A stretch of 64,000 nucleotides of DNA from JAJDAT01 sp964344185 (GCA_964344185.1 CAYFMN010000001.1:1-64000), one strand, 5' to 3'; positions 1 to 9,788 are shown, numbered from the stretch's first letter. The notes: generated by a model not told the origin, from the sequence alone. Numbers and translations: made by a program.

Positions 1-497
1 CTTGAAGCGATACGAAGTATCGGTGAAAGATCTCGCCTCGATTCAATAAAATAAATTCCTTATCAGGTTGCAAAAAGTTTAATTGTTTTCTCCACTACTT
101 TTTTCGAAACCTGCAATCAAAATTTAAATCCAAAAGTAGAATAACAGCCTCTTTGCTAGAGATAATATGGCCTTAGGGCAATTGTTATATTTAGTAGTGT
201 TAAAATAATTATTTTAAGAGAATCTCTAATAATTGGCATTTTTACTGGTTTGCTATAGCTTTAGCCCTTGAATTTAGAGGTCAGGCTTCAGATAAATCTG
301 AATTTTTAGAGATTCCCTTAATTTCCTAAGTTTTCGCTCGCCTCGGTTGATATTTAATCCTATTTAAGTTAGAGTCGAAGGTAGCTAATTAAAGCGTTTA
401 TAGCCAAAAAGCCCCAATGAGCCGCCAGGAGCAAGTATTTAGCCCCAATAAGTGGCTTTTGAGGCTTTTTTTATGCCTAAATTTGGAGAGAGAATAC
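1..497. other. Leader region without a recognised gene, left edge of window
   Basis: No supported gene lies here. Two short frames run in from the left edge and stop at about 49 and 54, so the tail of an upstream gene is possible but cannot be identified. The stretch holds repeat copy A (214-321). Just before the SlyD gene, the near-direct repeat AGCCCCAATRAG occurs at about 410 and 441, and a T-rich end (GGCTTTTGAGGCTTTTTTT, about 456-473) could pair with AAAAAGCC near 404-411. This resembles a leader terminator, but the loop is long and the reading is weak. Confidence 0.4.
214..321. repeat. MITE-like inverted-repeat element, copy A
   Basis: The 108-bp element is bounded by near-perfect 16-bp terminal inverted repeats: TTAAGAGAATCTCTAA at 214-229 and the reverse complement of TTAAGGGAATCTCTAA at 306-321 (15 of 16 match). 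Inside are a TTCAGAT-aa-ATCTGAA palindrome and a block reading GGTTTGCTAT then TAGCCCTTGAAT. The same blocks recur in the same order at 27859-27965. It has no coding capacity. The size, the inverted ends and the TTAA at each end fit a non-autonomous mobile element (MITE) or a REPIN-like dispersed repeat. Confidence 0.75.
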
Positions 498-980
498 ATG
501 GTTAAAAATAATACGGTCGTTGGGATTGCTTATACATTGAAAAACTCCGATGGCGAAGAGCTTGACAGCGCCGGCGCTGGCAACCCATTGCAATATCTTC
601 ATGGAGTGGGGCAAATCGTTCCCGGATTAGAGAAAGCTCTGGAAGGTCTTTTAATCGGAAGCACCAAAGAAGTAGTCGTTCCTCCAGAAGAGGGTTACGG
701 CAACTTTGTTCCCCAACTAAAAATAAAAACTGAGATGTCCATGTTTCCTCAAGACGTAGAAGTTAAAGTCGGAATGCAGTTTACCGCCGACTTGGGAGAC
801 GGAAAGCATCAGAACTTTACGGTAGAAAAAATTGAAGGTAACGAAGTTTTCATTGATGGCAACCATCCTTTAGCGGGTCAAACGCTTCATTTCTCCATTG
901 AAGTCTTAAGCATCAGAGAAGCTACACAGGAAGAACTGCAACACGGTCATGCTCATGGACCAGGCGGTCACCACCACTAA
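498..980 (+). CDS. slyD: FKBP-type peptidyl-prolyl cis-trans isomerase, SlyD-like
   Basis: A cytoplasmic prolyl isomerase and chaperone of 160 residues. The FKBP core carries YLHGVGQIVPGLE (about residues 33-45), followed by the insert-in-flap region. DGNHPLAGQTL near residue 120 is the hallmark of the SlyD subfamily. The C-terminus is histidine-rich (HGHAHGPGGHHH), as in metal-binding SlyD proteins that bind nickel. The frame is open upstream to 417, but the ATG at 498 follows a good ribosome site (GGAGAG) and begins exactly where FKBP homology starts, whereas the upstream 27 residues resemble nothing. It stands alone on the plus strand. Confidence 0.88.
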   Translation: MVKNNTVVGIAYTLKNSDGEELDSAGAGNPLQYLHGVGQIVPGLEKALEGLLIGSTKEVVVPPEEGYGNFVPQLKIKTEMSMFPQDVEVKVGMQFTADLGDGKHQNFTVEKIEGNEVFIDGNHPLAGQTLHFSIEVLSIREATQEELQHGHAHGPGGHHH

Positions 981-1010
981 ACCATATAAAACTTGTAGTG
1001 GTAGAAATCC

Positions 1011-1067
1011 AGATCATTGAATATAGCCCATTATTAACTTATTGATGGGTTGTATTCTCTATGATCT
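1011..1067. repeat. Long imperfect inverted repeat between slyD and ligA
   Basis: AGATCAT (1011-1017) pairs perfectly with ATGATCT (1061-1067). Inside it, GAATATAGCCCAT (1019-1031) pairs with ATGGGTTGTATTC (1045-1057) at 11 of 13 positions, leaving a 13-base loop. The hairpin lies 30 bases past the slyD stop. No T-run follows it, so it is either a weak terminator, an RNA-stabilising hairpin or a dispersed palindrome. Confidence 0.5.
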
Positions 1068-1214
1068 GTTCCCCACCAAAAACTTTAGGGTTCGATTAAA
1101 AACCTTTATTTAACTCAAAAATAACGTTTTTAATTTTCATATTTCCAACCTAAAATTAACTCCCAGTTTAATTATTTAGCTTAGTAACAACATTTATTTA
1201 GGATTTTTATTTAA

Positions 1215-3194
1215 ATGTCGAACGATGACAAAAAACGTTTGGAATGGCTGCGTGAAGAAATCCAAAAACACGAGCGGCTTTACTATGTGGATGACAACCC
1301 GGAAATATCTGATCGCGAATTTGATCTATTAGCTGAAGAATTAAAAAAGCTGGAAGAAAAATATCCAGAATGGGCGACTAAAGACTCGCCAACGCAAAGG
1401 GTGGGGGGGAAAGTTTCCGAAAAATTTGCTCCTGTAAAACACCAGTATCCAATGCTCAGTTTGGATAATACGTATAACGTGGAGGAATTAAAAAAATTCC
1501 ACGAGCGTATGGTGAAAAACCTCGGATCGGATAAAAAGATTGAATACGTTGTCGAACTCAAAATTGACGGTTTGGGAGTCACGTTAATTTATGAAAATGG
1601 GATATTGGTTCAAGGAGCGACCCGAGGAGATGGCAAAGTTGGCGAAGACGTTACCGCAAACTTAAAAACGATTAAATCCATCCCCCTCCGAATAAAAGAA
1701 AAACAAAAACTGGAAGTGCGCGGAGAAGTTTATATGGAACGAGAGGCGTTTGAGAAATTAAACCGTACCCGTGAAGAAAATGAAGAACCTGTTTTTGCTA
1801 ATCCCCGCAATGCGGCGGCGGGTTCTTTAAGACTTCTCGATTCCACAATAACGGCAAGCCGTCCCTTAAGTATTTTTATGTATACGGTCGGAGAACGCGA
1901 CCGGTTTAACTCTCACTATGAGTCTTTGGAATATTTAAAAAAACAGGGGTTCAAAATCAATCCGGAAACGGTTTTATGCAAAAACTTTGAGGATATTTTT
2001 GAAATCATTGATCGATGGGAAACGCGTAAAAAAGAAATAAGCTACGACGTTGACGGACTGGTTATAAAAGTAAATTCATTTGCGTTTCAAAACAAACTGG
2101 GTTCCACAAATAAACATCCAAGATGGGCCGTTTCATACAAATACGAACCTGAACATGCCATAACGACAGTTAAAGATATTATTTGTCAAGTAGGTAGAAC
2201 CGGTTCTATCACGCCGGTAGCTATTTTAGAACCGGTATTTCTTTCCGGCTCGACGGTCAGCCGAGCGACCTTGCATAACGAAGATGAAGTCAAAAAATTG
2301 GACATTCGAATAGGCGACGAAGCGGTTGTGAAAAAAGCCGGCGAGATTATCCCCAAAGTGATTCGTATTATTGAGAAAAAAAACGGACAACGCGGCCAAA
2401 AATTTGAAATGCCCAGGGAATGCCCCGAATGCTCTGAACCGATTGTTCGAGAAGAAGGGGAGGCTGCCTGGCGATGCGTTAATGCTATGTGTCCCGCGCA
2501 ATTAAAAGAAAGGTTGTTGCACTTTGCTTCCCGCGACGCAATGGATATAGATCATCTGGGACCGGCTATATTAGAGCAATTGGTGGAAAATAAGTTGGTC
2601 AAAGAATTTTCAGATTTTTACGACTTAAGCATCGATCAATTAATACCCTTGGAAAGACTGGCCGAGAAATCCGCTCAGAACTTATTGGACTCTATTGAAA
2701 AAAGTAAAGAAGCCGGGCTGGCAAGATTGGTCTATGGTTTGGGAATCCGATTTGTCGGGCAAAGAGTGGCGACTGTTTTAGCCGACAACTTTGGGACTTT
2801 AGATAATATATTAAAAGCCTCGACCGAAGATTTAGAAGCCATCGACGAAATCGGCCCCAAGATCGTTGAGAGTTTAACGGGGTATTTCAACAATGAAGAC
2901 AATATTAACGCTTTAAAACGGCTTTCGGAAAAAGGTTTAAAAACCGACGCGCCAAAAAAAGAATTTGGCGATAGCTTAAAAGGAAAACAATTTGTATTAA
3001 CCGGAACGCTGGAGACGATGACTCGCGACACTGCAAAAAAGAAGATTTTGGAATTAGGAGGGAGGGTAACTTCCAGCGTATCCGCCAAAACCGACTACGT
3101 TGTCGCCGGTTCCGAAGCCGGTTCCAAACTCACCAAAGCCCAAAAACTAGGAATCAAAGTTTTAAACGAAGATGAGTTTAAAACCATGATTTGA
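1215..3194 (+). CDS. ligA: NAD-dependent DNA ligase LigA
   Basis: Seals nicks in duplex DNA during replication and repair, using NAD as the adenylate donor. At 659 residues it is of normal length. The N-terminal NAD-binding Ia domain (about 5-60) is followed by the adenylation domain with catalytic Lys116 in KIDG (116-119). The OB fold follows, then a four-cysteine zinc finger beginning CPEC and ending CVNAMCP (about 400-425). Helix-hairpin-helix repeats and a C-terminal BRCT domain (about 580-655, starting KGKQFVLTGTLE) complete the usual set. It is a single gene with intact motifs. The next gene is convergent, 139 bp away. Confidence 0.97.
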   Translation: MSNDDKKRLEWLREEIQKHERLYYVDDNPEISDREFDLLAEELKKLEEKYPEWATKDSPTQRVGGKVSEKFAPVKHQYPMLSLDNTYNVEELKKFHERMVKNLGSDKKIEYVVELKIDGLGVTLIYENGILVQGATRGDGKVGEDVTANLKTIKSIPLRIKEKQKLEVRGEVYMEREAFEKLNRTREENEEPVFANPRNAAAGSLRLLDSTITASRPLSIFMYTVGERDRFNSHYESLEYLKKQGFKINPETVLCKNFEDIFEIIDRWETRKKEISYDVDGLVIKVNSFAFQNKLGSTNKHPRWAVSYKYEPEHAITTVKDIICQVGRTGSITPVAILEPVFLSGSTVSRATLHNEDEVKKLDIRIGDEAVVKKAGEIIPKVIRIIEKKNGQRGQKFEMPRECPECSEPIVREEGEAAWRCVNAMCPAQLKERLLHFASRDAMDIDHLGPAILEQLVENKLVKEFSDFYDLSIDQLIPLERLAEKSAQNLLDSIEKSKEAGLARLVYGLGIRFVGQRVATVLADNFGTLDNILKASTEDLEAIDEIGPKIVESLTGYFNNEDNINALKRLSEKGLKTDAPKKEFGDSLKGKQFVLTGTLETMTRDTAKKKILELGGRVTSSVSAKTDYVVAGSEAGSKLTKAQKLGIKVLNEDEFKTMI

Positions 3195-3210
3195 TCAATT
3201 GTATAAGTTG

Positions 3211-3240
3211 ATATCTGGCCTGATAGAAGGTATCAGATGT
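3211..3240. terminator. Possible hairpin between convergent ligA and the defence-like cassette
   Basis: ATATCTG...CAGATGT forms outer arms around CTGATA-gaagg-TATCAG. No T-run follows on the plus strand, so intrinsic termination is uncertain. Its position between two convergent genes suits a bidirectional terminator. Confidence 0.3.
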
Positions 3241-3333
3241 TCTCAAGTCTAGGAAAATGAATTCGGTCAATAGTGGACACTCAGGAACGTAGCAGGAAAA
3301 TATTAAATAGAAAACCGAGAAGTACAGCTTCTG

Positions 3334-5262
3334 TCAACTGGAATTAAAAGCCATCAATGCTGCATCAGCCCTCCCACAGGAAATCCACAACTCAGGAACC
3401 ACATGACAAAGATATTTTAGGTCAGCTTGGAGCATCTTTCCTTCATTTTTTTCCAAATCACCAAATGCTAGTTCCGTCAGGCACTCTCCTGCAAAATCTT
3501 TCCATTCATTCAAGTCCATACGACTTGCAGCAGCCACGAGACAAATACTCATTGCTTCTTCGATAGTTAATGCATATTGAACATCGCGTCTGTATTTACG
3601 TACAAGGATCCTCAATTCATTGGCGAGTTCACAACTTCTAGAAACCGCGGCGACCCCAGCTAGTCCTTCCAATATAGCTATAAGTTGATCTCTTTCCTCG
3701 ATATTCGTAAGGTGATAACTGCCAAGCTTTAGGATTTTTGCTGCTAATCCTGCCTTTTTTTTATTAATACTGAAGATCTTGGCAGAATTTACAAGAGCAA
3801 TAAACGATTTTGGACTCATTTCCTCAGTATTGAGCTGCTTTTCAATGCATTCTGAAATATCTTTAGGTAAAATATTTTGAGTGCTTTCTGCTCCTTCTAA
3901 AGGGCCTGGCAAATACGGATATGGAAACTTACTAAGTGAGTTAAGGCTTCCGGGTTTATCCCCACAAACTAGATCAGATAACTCACCCTCTTCAATATTC
4001 TCTTTGTTTTTTGTAGCGGCGATCATGATGCGACCAAAAAATCCAGCTTTTAATTGCGACTCCATCGCATAACCAGGATTCCAACGAGGCTCTAAACGCA
4101 TATCAGTAAGGGACTGTAGGTAGAACTCCCTTGAGCGACCATTAATTGCCCATTCACAAAAACTATTAATATCGAAATTTAAATTCGAAAGTTGACGTTG
4201 AATTAATGCAGCCTGTGACATAGCTGCTAATCTTCTATAAAAGACCGGTTTTTCTGATAGTAGGCGCATTCTTGACAACTCTCCGTCTACAAGAAAAAAC
4301 AACGCAGAAAGAAGCTTGAAGCCATTTGAATTTTGGTTAATTTCATCGTCTCTAATATTCTTAATAAGACTAATAAGTATAGGTTCAACTTCAGGAATGG
4401 ATCGAAAAATACGGAAACCAACTTCAATAGCTCCTAATTGCGAGATTTTGTCTCCATGTTTTTCTAAATATTTAAAGGCAAATAAAATGTCTTCATTGTC
4501 CAACTGGTCGATATTGATTTCCGCCGTTAGGGAAGAATGGGATGACAGAAATAAGCTAAACAAAAAACCGTCATATGGTCGCCATGCTGAGAGCTTTTGA
4601 AAAAAAAATCTCCCGTTTTTGGTAGCATAATCCTCTATGGAAGTGCTCCCGTCATATTCGCCCACCAATCTCCGAAAATATCTTTCTGAAGGTGGAACAA
4701 ATGTACATATTTTGTTCCGCCCATTTTCGAGATCTCTAATTATTTGTCGGGCAATATGTACAGGCGTATCGTTTAATTCATTATTAAATGCTTGAACTTC
4801 TTCATCATGAAGAGCGCGGCTTTTTAAAATTTCGTGCCATTTATCTTGTGCGTTATTGGGTAAATTAAAATCAGAAGAAACCTTATCTAGATAACTTAGC
4901 CGGATATTTCTATTTGGAGAAAATAAATTAAAGTCCTCCAAATGGAGATCCTGATTGCCTCGAGAAAGTGTAACACCGGATAATTCTTCATCTTCATTCG
5001 TGTAATCTAGTACCCACTTTTGACCATCTTTGTCGGAAACTTCTATTTTTGATTTCTCGGAATACATTTTCCGAGCAGCTTCAAATAAATCTGAACGCTG
5101 AAAAAAAACTCCTGAATCAGAAAATGAAATAACAGCATTTGTATTTAAATCATACTCTTCTCGAAAACCCGATTCTTCAAGTAAGGTTTTTCGGATCAGA
5201 GGTGGAAAAAATTCTAAACCAGCTTGCGCCAATTTCGACCTGACATAAGGTGTATTTGTCAC
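3334..5262 (-). CDS. Helical partner protein of unknown function, second gene of the hydrolase-PIN cassette
   Basis: I do not recognise a family for this 642-residue protein. It has no signal peptide or membrane segment. Residues 1-110 look mixed alpha/beta (a short domain ending near the KWVLDY strand). The rest reads as mostly helical, with some repeat character but no clean TPR consensus. Translation is coupled to the upstream gene: its GTG start overlaps the upstream TGA stop in GTGA (5259-5262), preceded by AAGGAG. Stoichiometric co-expression with the large hydrolase-PIN protein is therefore likely, and it may be the sensor, regulator or immunity component. It is convergent with ligA downstream. 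The function is inferred only from context. Confidence 0.8.
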   Translation of the reverse strand: MTNTPYVRSKLAQAGLEFFPPLIRKTLLEESGFREEYDLNTNAVISFSDSGVFFQRSDLFEAARKMYSEKSKIEVSDKDGQKWVLDYTNEDEELSGVTLSRGNQDLHLEDFNLFSPNRNIRLSYLDKVSSDFNLPNNAQDKWHEILKSRALHDEEVQAFNNELNDTPVHIARQIIRDLENGRNKICTFVPPSERYFRRLVGEYDGSTSIEDYATKNGRFFFQKLSAWRPYDGFLFSLFLSSHSSLTAEINIDQLDNEDILFAFKYLEKHGDKISQLGAIEVGFRIFRSIPEVEPILISLIKNIRDDEINQNSNGFKLLSALFFLVDGELSRMRLLSEKPVFYRRLAAMSQAALIQRQLSNLNFDINSFCEWAINGRSREFYLQSLTDMRLEPRWNPGYAMESQLKAGFFGRIMIAATKNKENIEEGELSDLVCGDKPGSLNSLSKFPYPYLPGPLEGAESTQNILPKDISECIEKQLNTEEMSPKSFIALVNSAKIFSINKKKAGLAAKILKLGSYHLTNIEERDQLIAILEGLAGVAAVSRSCELANELRILVRKYRRDVQYALTIEEAMSICLVAAASRMDLNEWKDFAGECLTELAFGDLEKNEGKMLQADLKYLCHVVPELWISCGRADAALMAFNSS

Positions 5263-8200
5263 CTCTCGTCTCCTTGGGTTAAATCCATATCAGTCATTTT
5301 TGCAATGGCGCCTTTTGCCCAATCAATAATCCAAGAATATAGGTCGGGATTTTGTTCTTTGATTGGCGCCAATACTTTATCCTCAACCCAAATCCAGTAT
5401 TCTTCCTTGACATTCTTGGGCGCTTCAATCGGAGGTATAAGTAACTTCAAAATATATATACTCCCTCCAGTTTTAACTATGTTATCTCTGTTTCCTCTCT
5501 CAAAGCTATGAACCCAGCCGAAAAAATCAATCTGATCTAAGAGCCAGTTGGAGCGAACCTGTACGCTGGGAAAATCAATGTCAGCTCGCCACAAATCTTT
5601 CAACACTTGATTGAACACTTGGAACAAGTTGTCCAGCCAAGGCGCTTCTTTAGGAAGCTGAAGCCAGGAATTCATTCGTACAAAAAGAATGCTTTCCCGG
5701 ATTGCCTTGAGCTCGGCCGTCTCAATCACTTTCCCATCTTCAACCGGACAAGCGTTTAAATGAAGTGTCAATTCGCTACTACTCACAGGTACAAGGGAAT
5801 ATCCCGCGCGACGAAGTGCAGTTCTATATTCCAATTGTTCTTCAGGGGTAATTAAACTGTTGAAGTCTAGTACATCTATAAGATCCAATGTTGAAAATAT
5901 TTGGGTTTGTTTACTTCCGTCTTCGATATTAACATGCTGATTGAGAAACCTGTCATCCGAAATAATTGCATTACAGTCTCCTGCCAAAGCAATAATACTA
6001 GCAGTTGGATGTTCAAGCATCGAAAGTTCTCCTTCATTATACATATTGAGTCGTTTGCTTATTTTTATTTTTCCAGATTCTATTCTTGAATTAATAACGG
6101 ACCGAATGTGTTCTATAGTATCATTGACCTTACTAGTAAAACTTTCATAAGAAATGAGCTCATTTGTTTCAGAAACTTTCCAAGGCGAAATAAATGGCTC
6201 AAATCCTGCAATACGTAGTTTTTCAAGTATTCCAAGATGCAAGAAATAAGTTACAGCCAGATCGTCTAGGTATAATATTGCCCCATCAACAATCTCCGGC
6301 TGATTTGGCCAGGGTTTCTCGTGAAGTTGGAGATAGGCTCTAGCTTTCTTCTTTTCCTCAGCCGTAATCTGGCCTTTTTGTCGTAATTTATCCACAATGG
6401 ACTGGCAACTACATATTACATCTGCATATGCAGTCAAGTCAGCTTCTTCCTCCATTAGAGAACCAACACGATGAACCGGAGACGGGCGAACAACAATGCG
6501 TTGTGTATCATCATCGCCTTTTCTATTTTCTGCCTCCGCTATTAAGATTGAAAGCTCTTCACCGACTTGGTTATATAGATCACTGTCTGGAACTGTGCTT
6601 GCTATAATTTTTTTAAGATTCTCCGTCGCTAGTAAACTGCGAATCTGATAAGCGTTTCTAATCCTACTTGGTTGATGAAATGCGACTTTTCGTTTTTCCT
6701 CAAAAAGCCACATAAGAGTCGAGTGTGGCAAATGAACCGTTTCGAAAACATCCAATGCTTTATCAAGCAAATTCAAATAACTTAAGGTAAATAATGCTGT
6801 AATATCTAATCCAACCGAGCCTCCAACATCTAACGGTTTCAGTAATCGATTGCCGCTAAATGCCAAAATAACACCTCTCCGCCGTGGATCACTTTCTGAT
6901 AGATTTGCAAAAGCAGGGAAAAGTATCAATTCGATCATAGATTTATTAAGGGACTGAGCAGCAAGAAAAATTGGAATTTCACCTCTATTCAACAAACCCC
7001 ATGTTTCAGATATTCGACGATCCCAATCCGGATTTCGGTTCAAAACATCTCCTAAGTCGATACTTTGGATTGGACCATCGTCACCTGAAAGCATTGCGGC
7101 TTTTTGAAGCCACTGATCTTCCGTATCCCCTTCCCAACCAGCGTTGACAGCCAAAAAGTAGGCAGCCGCCAATATACCAGCATCGTCGCCACCTTTTTTC
7201 ACCGCTAAGAAAACCAATTCTCTCGCATAGGGCGAACCCAAATGAAGAGCGAGTCGAGCTGCGTCGATCAATTCCTGAGCGTTTTTCTTATCTTTCTCAA
7301 AATATTCATTAGCAACATTAACCAAAAGAGAATTCCAATCCCCAAGAGCGATTCCAAGATTAATCTGTAATCCGCGAAAGTTCTGATTATCTTGATCATC
7401 ACTTAGCTTGTCTAATTCAGTCCGTGCTTCCAATAGAGCACCCTCATCAAATAAAGCCCAGCAATACAACATTCGTAGATTCTTGGAATGCATCATGTGG
7501 TCGTTATTGGCTTTTATAAATTCGACAAGTTGTTCCGACTTTTGTGTATTACTTAAAGCATTCGCAAACCTCTCTGCATCTTGTAATGAATTTGTTCTTT
7601 GAAACAAAATTTCCCCATATATACAAAGATTATCCCACTCCTCTCTAGTTTCGAGTTCAGCTACGAGAACTCCTAGATCACGCAGAGAGTCCGTTTGCTT
7701 AAACTGCTCGATTCGACCCTCAATTGGATCCATCCCTTCCGCTTCGGCAATAATTCTCTGAAGGCGATTTTCTTCAGCTTCAGAAACTCCCTCCTCTGCA
7801 AGAATATCCAAACATTCTCGTGCTCTTATAGGCAAACCAGCTTGAACAAGCATTTCAATCTGTAAAAACCGCATCGCTTTTTTATTGATAAATTTGGAAA
7901 GATCATCAAAATGCTTATCAATGTAATTGGCAATATCCTCCGGAGATTCTTTGCTAAATGCTATAGAAAAACGCGCAATCGCAGCATCGTGAGTCAGTTC
8001 GCCATGCAAGGCAATTTGTCGTTCAATCTTCCGTTCAACAGCCGGTAGATCTATTTCGATTCCAAATTGCAAACCAAGATGAACAAGGCGGAGAGGTGTT
8101 TTTGGGTTACGAAACTTGGCTTCTAACTTTTGCCTTCCCTTTTCCGACTCATCTGGATCAATAAGTTCAAGCCAAAGAGCGAACTCATCTAGGGTTTCAG

Positions 8201-9788
8201 CTGAACGAGGAAGATTTAACTGTCGTGCAATCTCAGCAGCGTTCATAAAATGACTTTGAGCTACCCTTCTAACCTCAATTGAAGTAGAATCTGCCGCAAG
8301 AGGGAAATTCCTCGCATTTAATGGAATATCCTTGAAAACAGTAGAGCGAAGCTCAGTGGGTACCGTGCTTAGGAGGTATGTCATCGCCATCATGTGATGG
8401 AGAACCGGCGATTCTCTTAAATCATCATCGTGCAGTGAATCAAGAGTTTTTCTCGCTTCTTCCCATTGGGCGAGTTCAAGTTGATTTTTTAAAAGAACAA
8501 ATTTCCCATCAGAATCCAAATCTTTTGCGTCAAAGCCAGAGGACAGAATCCAATCAATAGCTCCCTGAGAACCATCATGAGTTAAAACAACCATAAGAGC
8601 TGCAGTTCGCGATTCAGGTAAATCAATTTCGGCTAATATATTTAAAGCAACGTTTTTATTGCCCTTTTTCGAAGCAATAAAAGCCTTAGCAATATCAACT
8701 TCCAAGCAAGTTTTTAATGTCATGGCAAGCTTTAGACATTCTTCTGCTTTTTCTATTTCTCGGGTATTTGAAAGTAATCTCGCACACCAAGCCAAGGCTC
8801 GACTCCTTGCCTCATTGGAACCACCAGAAAGTTCACCCTCTATAAGTTTTTTAGCGAAAATTAATATAGAACCAACTTGATCAAATTCTACAAAAAACCG
8901 TGTTTTGCGAATTAGATTGACCTCATCATCAATTTTGCGATCAACAAGAGTTATTGGAAAATTTGGGATAGAGAAACTGTCTAACTGAAGACCATCCAAG
9001 TTTGAGGAAAACCTATGTTGTAATTGCGATTTAGATTCAAGTAAATGGTTTTTCACCACAAAATCTAGTAAAGCCTGGTGAGACCGACATTCCATGGAAA
9101 CTGGCTTAACAATAGAAGAATGATCTGAACCCGGAATTATGGTACGATTACCAAAATATCTTGAAGCAGATATTTTTTCAACGATTCTATTTTTTAAAAA
9201 TGGAATTCCAAAGGGTGCTTTATTTTCATATGCCTCCATGCCAACCAAAGATATTTTATTGGAGTGGAGGAGTTGAGAAAACCTTATATCTAAATCTTCC
9301 AATAGAGGACCGGCCCAACAAAGTTCTTTGGCTAGTTTGTGATTAAAAAATCTAGTAATAAAACTAAGAATACTAGCTAATTTCGAACCATATGAAGGAG
9401 AAGCATATAAACATAGGCCAATATATTTTTCACGAAAAGAATCGCTATGCTTCTCAAGTAGATATCTTACTACGATGCCACCTGCACTATGCGTTACGAA
9501 TATAATGTTATTTTTATTGATTGGGGGAGAATTACCTAAACTGTCTTCCCTATTCAATTGTTGAAATACTTCTTGGGCACAATCCTGAATCCCATAATCA
9601 TTTGAATCCAAAGTTGTGTAATAGTCAGCTAAAAAAATATTAGGGTTTTTAAATCGAGGGTCTTCGACCAATAGCCTTGGCCAATAAATGCCACAATCTG
9701 ACGTCCAGCATTTAACTGAATCGGAGAATAAACCATGAACAAAAACAAATAACGTTTGAGAATCACTTAATTTATACCAACTGCTCAA
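5259..9788 (-). CDS. Alpha/beta-hydrolase, helical-repeat and PIN-like nuclease fusion, candidate conflict-system protein
   Basis: A 1509-residue cytosolic protein. Residues 1-250 form a PGAP1/DUF676-like alpha/beta hydrolase: oxyanion HG at 18-19, nucleophile elbow THSAGG with Ser101, and a probable catalytic His223 in GSDHSSIVKP. Residues about 270-1000 are TPR-like helical repeats. A conserved stretch (PHSTLMWLFEEK, then FHQPSRI, about 1015-1045) and a PIN-like fold follow, with acidic residues D1168, D1175-D1176 (DGAILYLDD) and D1278-D1279 (IISDDR). A C-terminal helical domain ends the protein. As I recall, this order matches proteins described in comparative genomics as TPR-GreAB-C-PIN conflict systems, here with a lipase-like N-terminal effector. 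The start is TTG with only a weak ribosome site, and I see no better alternative. The domain readings are family knowledge; the defence role is inference. Confidence 0.82.
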   Translation of the reverse strand: MSSWYKLSDSQTLFVFVHGLFSDSVKCWTSDCGIYWPRLLVEDPRFKNPNIFLADYYTTLDSNDYGIQDCAQEVFQQLNREDSLGNSPPINKNNIIFVTHSAGGIVVRYLLEKHSDSFREKYIGLCLYASPSYGSKLASILSFITRFFNHKLAKELCWAGPLLEDLDIRFSQLLHSNKISLVGMEAYENKAPFGIPFLKNRIVEKISASRYFGNRTIIPGSDHSSIVKPVSMECRSHQALLDFVVKNHLLESKSQLQHRFSSNLDGLQLDSFSIPNFPITLVDRKIDDEVNLIRKTRFFVEFDQVGSILIFAKKLIEGELSGGSNEARSRALAWCARLLSNTREIEKAEECLKLAMTLKTCLEVDIAKAFIASKKGNKNVALNILAEIDLPESRTAALMVVLTHDGSQGAIDWILSSGFDAKDLDSDGKFVLLKNQLELAQWEEARKTLDSLHDDDLRESPVLHHMMAMTYLLSTVPTELRSTVFKDIPLNARNFPLAADSTSIEVRRVAQSHFMNAAEIARQLNLPRSAETLDEFALWLELIDPDESEKGRQKLEAKFRNPKTPLRLVHLGLQFGIEIDLPAVERKIERQIALHGELTHDAAIARFSIAFSKESPEDIANYIDKHFDDLSKFINKKAMRFLQIEMLVQAGLPIRARECLDILAEEGVSEAEENRLQRIIAEAEGMDPIEGRIEQFKQTDSLRDLGVLVAELETREEWDNLCIYGEILFQRTNSLQDAERFANALSNTQKSEQLVEFIKANNDHMMHSKNLRMLYCWALFDEGALLEARTELDKLSDDQDNQNFRGLQINLGIALGDWNSLLVNVANEYFEKDKKNAQELIDAARLALHLGSPYARELVFLAVKKGGDDAGILAAAYFLAVNAGWEGDTEDQWLQKAAMLSGDDGPIQSIDLGDVLNRNPDWDRRISETWGLLNRGEIPIFLAAQSLNKSMIELILFPAFANLSESDPRRRGVILAFSGNRLLKPLDVGGSVGLDITALFTLSYLNLLDKALDVFETVHLPHSTLMWLFEEKRKVAFHQPSRIRNAYQIRSLLATENLKKIIASTVPDSDLYNQVGEELSILIAEAENRKGDDDTQRIVVRPSPVHRVGSLMEEEADLTAYADVICSCQSIVDKLRQKGQITAEEKKKARAYLQLHEKPWPNQPEIVDGAILYLDDLAVTYFLHLGILEKLRIAGFEPFISPWKVSETNELISYESFTSKVNDTIEHIRSVINSRIESGKIKISKRLNMYNEGELSMLEHPTASIIALAGDCNAIISDDRFLNQHVNIEDGSKQTQIFSTLDLIDVLDFNSLITPEEQLEYRTALRRAGYSLVPVSSSELTLHLNACPVEDGKVIETAELKAIRESILFVRMNSWLQLPKEAPWLDNLFQVFNQVLKDLWRADIDFPSVQVRSNWLLDQIDFFGWVHSFERGNRDNIVKTGGSIYILKLLIPPIEAPKNVKEEYWIWVEDKVLAPIKEQNPDLYSWIIDWAKGAIAKMTDMDLTQGDER

